Below, one piece after another: positions 62,111 to 64,000 of a stretch of 64,000 bases of DNA. This stretch comes from Bacillus manliponensis (GTDB taxonomy: Bacteria > Bacillota > Bacilli > Bacillales > Bacillaceae_G), in the NCBI RefSeq assembly GCF_000712595.1, contig NZ_JOTN01000005.1:186001-250000 (forward strand), read 5' to 3'. The translations under genes and the position numbers were made by a program. Position 1 is the stretch's first letter, and each line of letters starts with the position of its first letter. The notes below the pieces were generated by a model that saw only the letters and a list, made by a program, of their open reading frames with translations, was not told the origin of the DNA and ran no database searches.

Positions 62111-62132
62111 ATAAAAGGAGGGGAAAGCAAAA

Positions 62133-63674
62133 ATGAATGAAGAGAAGTTTAACCTATCCTCTGATCGAGGAAAGTTACAATTAGCTAGTGATGATATTTA
62201 TAAATTTGATGGGGGTAAAAAACCATATAATTCTTCAACGGAGAGTAATATTCTAGACTTAGAAGAGAAATTTAATGCAACGATTAAATATCCTGAGACA
62301 GATCCTAAAACAGGGTTTTCAGGATATACATTTGAAACTGATACTGGGGAAATAGTAATAGCGTATGTAGGAACACAAACAGATAAGGATTTAGCATTTA
62401 ATATTGGTACGGTAGATGCAAAGGATGTTAAAGAGGATGCAAAAATTGGTTGGAATAATATATTTAACACAAACATCCCAGTAGATAACTATGATAAGTC
62501 AGATGAATATTATAAAATGATAAGAGAAAAGTATCCTGATAAGAAAATTACAGTAATCGGTCATTCATTAGCAGGAGGAAGTGCGAATACTGTTGTAGTA
62601 AGAAATCCAGGAGATAATGTTGAATCGTTAACTTACAATCCAGCTCCAATTTTAGATTCGGATTTTGAAAAGTATGGAAGTATGCTGGATGAAAGGAATA
62701 TTCGCAATGCAATTAATGAATATGACCCTTTATATCAAGGGGTAAAAGCTATGGATTTTATTATTCCAGGGCAAAAATTTATTATAGAAAATGGTGCGGG
62801 ACACTCTAACGCACTTAAAGATAATGATTTTGATACAAATAGCGACCTAATAAGGTTTAAAACATTACCAAATAATGATGAAACAGGCGTAGATACTACT
62901 CCTAGCATTTTGGAACTTGTAAAAGCGAGTGGGGCACTTTATGCGGGGATTACATATGATGGAAAAGAAGTCTCCGCTGCAGAAAAAATAATAGGTGGTG
63001 GAGTAGTAAGGAGTATTATGAGGGCTCCAGGGATTTCTCATTTGCTAGTAAGTTTGAGTTTCGCTGCAGATATTGGAGAGGCAGAAGAAATAGTAAAAAA
63101 AGTTAAAGCACAAATTGAAGAAAATATGTCTAAGCTAAACGGGATATATGAAGGTGCAAAATCAAAAGTTATTGCAGAAGCTATAAAGTTTAGTATAGTA
63201 GTTTCTACGGAAATTAATAGTACAATTGATGAAGCTGTTGACTGGATTGAGACAAATTTAGCACGTTGCAAAGAACTTGTTATGAAAGTACTAGAGTCTG
63301 TTTTTGATCATGCAGTAGACTTTTTAGCTGGATGCATTGCAGTGTATTTAACATTAGGGGAAATTCAGGAGATTGCTACAGAAATAGCCGCCTCACTTGT
63401 ACAAGATATATTAGACTTGTTTGAAGGAGATTTTGTTCTTGATACAAGTATTACCGCAATTGTTGGTGATCATATCCGCAGTAATCGAAATGCGTTAACG
63501 AATTTATTTATGAATGATAGTAGAAGAGGTATTGATCGTTCATTGTTGAATGAGGTCGCAAAAGATATAAAAGAGTTTTCAGAAGAGCTAAAGGAATTTA
63601 AGGAAGATGTTTCATCTGCAGTTGTTTCTATGATGGCAAAAGATGAAGAACTTTATGCAGTTAAGTATCACTAA
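62133..63674 (+). CDS. putative T7SS lipase effector with N-terminal toxin domain
   Basis: 513 residues without a Sec signal. Residues about 1-250 are an alpha/beta-hydrolase of the class 3 lipase type: nucleophile Ser145 in TVIGHSLAGGSAN, probable Asp198 (NEYDPLYQ) and His224 (GAGHSNAL). Residues about 265-513 are helical with coiled-coil and amphipathic segments (AEEIVKKVKAQIEENMSKL; EVAKDIKEFSEELKEFKEDV). Toxin first and helical domain last is the reverse of LXG effectors and like staphylococcal TslA. Ribosome site AAAGGAGGGGAAAG. Secretion and target are inferred from position. Confidence 0.8.
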   Translation: MNEEKFNLSSDRGKLQLASDDIYKFDGGKKPYNSSTESNILDLEEKFNATIKYPETDPKTGFSGYTFETDTGEIVIAYVGTQTDKDLAFNIGTVDAKDVKEDAKIGWNNIFNTNIPVDNYDKSDEYYKMIREKYPDKKITVIGHSLAGGSANTVVVRNPGDNVESLTYNPAPILDSDFEKYGSMLDERNIRNAINEYDPLYQGVKAMDFIIPGQKFIIENGAGHSNALKDNDFDTNSDLIRFKTLPNNDETGVDTTPSILELVKASGALYAGITYDGKEVSAAEKIIGGGVVRSIMRAPGISHLLVSLSFAADIGEAEEIVKKVKAQIEENMSKLNGIYEGAKSKVIAEAIKFSIVVSTEINSTIDEAVDWIETNLARCKELVMKVLESVFDHAVDFLAGCIAVYLTLGEIQEIATEIAASLVQDILDLFEGDFVLDTSITAIVGDHIRSNRNALTNLFMNDSRRGIDRSLLNEVAKDIKEFSEELKEFKEDVSSAVVSMMAKDEELYAVKYH

Positions 63675-63724
63675 GTTTTGAAAGAAATAAAATTTGATAG
63701 ATTATATGGATGAGGAGAATCAAG

Positions 63725-63985
63725 ATGAACTTGCATTTGATTATGAGTAGAATCCATAGTACATTTCCTGATAATGGTGGACAGGCTGAAATTACGAGTG
63801 TAGTCAATAAGCTTGAGAAAGCTGCTGTTGCTTTAAAAGCTGATGTGAAAAAATTAGAAAGTAGTATTGATACACACATGCAAGGTAAAACACGAGATGC
63901 TTTTATTGATCGAATCGATAAGTTAGAAAAAAAGAGACGTAAAATAGAAGAGAAAATTACGGTATTGAAAGGGACGATTAATTAA
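63725..63985 (+). CDS. small helical protein, putative effector partner
   Basis: ATG 63725 behind GAGGAGAATCAAG gives 86 residues: a short N-terminus (MNLHLIMSRIHSTFPDNGGQ), then two long helices (EITSVVNKLEKAAVALKADV, and ...AFIDRIDKLEKKRRKIEEKI). No WXG motif is present. The shape is that of WXG100-like helical hairpins and of the small partner proteins encoded beside LXG or reverse-LXG effectors, which form targeting complexes with the helical domain. No established family was recognised with certainty. Confidence 0.7.
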   Translation: MNLHLIMSRIHSTFPDNGGQAEITSVVNKLEKAAVALKADVKKLESSIDTHMQGKTRDAFIDRIDKLEKKRRKIEEKITVLKGTIN

Positions 63986-63986
63986 C

Positions 63987-64000
63987 ATGAAAGACTACAT
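63987..64000 (+). CDS. possible next gene, cut by window end
   Basis: ATG AAA GAC TAC starts 1 bp after the previous stop with GAAAGGGACG upstream. Too short to identify; a second small partner or another effector gene would fit the context. Confidence 0.35.

Overview
The window looks like a chromosomal segment of a Bacillus cereus group bacterium. The evidence is low-GC Firmicute codon use with strong GGAGG ribosome sites, many sporulation genes (two YjcZ-type micropeptides, SpoIIP, a CotH kinase beside a repetitive CotG/ExsB-like coat protein), FosB, a second alanine racemase, and about 15 copies of a ~155-bp interspersed repeat flanked by TTTAT that matches what is known of bcr1, an element specific to this group. 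No rRNA, tRNA, CRISPR array, prophage or large insertion sequence was seen.

Layout. 0-10 kb: the end of lhgO, a YwqG-like protein, a MerR/TipA-type regulator, nadE, a secreted NlpC/P60 wall hydrolase with five wall-binding repeats, a second RsgA-like GTPase and a chemoreceptor. 10-25 kb: small hypothetical genes, YkvI, Dps, a flavin amine oxidase, acetyltransferases, an aldo-keto reductase, a CobW-type metallochaperone, a ZnuA lipoprotein behind two Zur-like boxes, NamA, Ogt, OppA and FosB, all interspersed with bcr1. 25-45 kb: the CotG-like/CotH pair, a NUDIX protein, DedA, a MOP flippase, CorA, cardiolipin synthase, CodY-box-preceded brnQ, csaA, DinB proteins, a VanY-type carboxypeptidase, an MFS transporter, the nfeD/band-7 pair and spoIIP. 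45-50 kb: alr, yitT and a MocR regulator divergent from an acetyltransferase.

50.8-64 kb is a complete type VIIb secretion locus in the staphylococcal order esxA-esaA-essA-esaB-essB-essC. It is followed, with a 4-bp overlap, by a lipoprotein, a 513-residue protein with an N-terminal lipase domain (GHSLAGG) and a helical C-terminal half, and a small helical protein. That module resembles the reverse-domain lipase toxins typified by staphylococcal TslA, with a putative immunity lipoprotein and a helical targeting partner. It is the most interesting part of the window.

The other striking theme is bcr1. Copies sit in the U-tracts of terminators and at the ends of genes, supply the stop codon of six genes, and show compensatory base changes in both predicted stems. 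None lies inside the type VII block.
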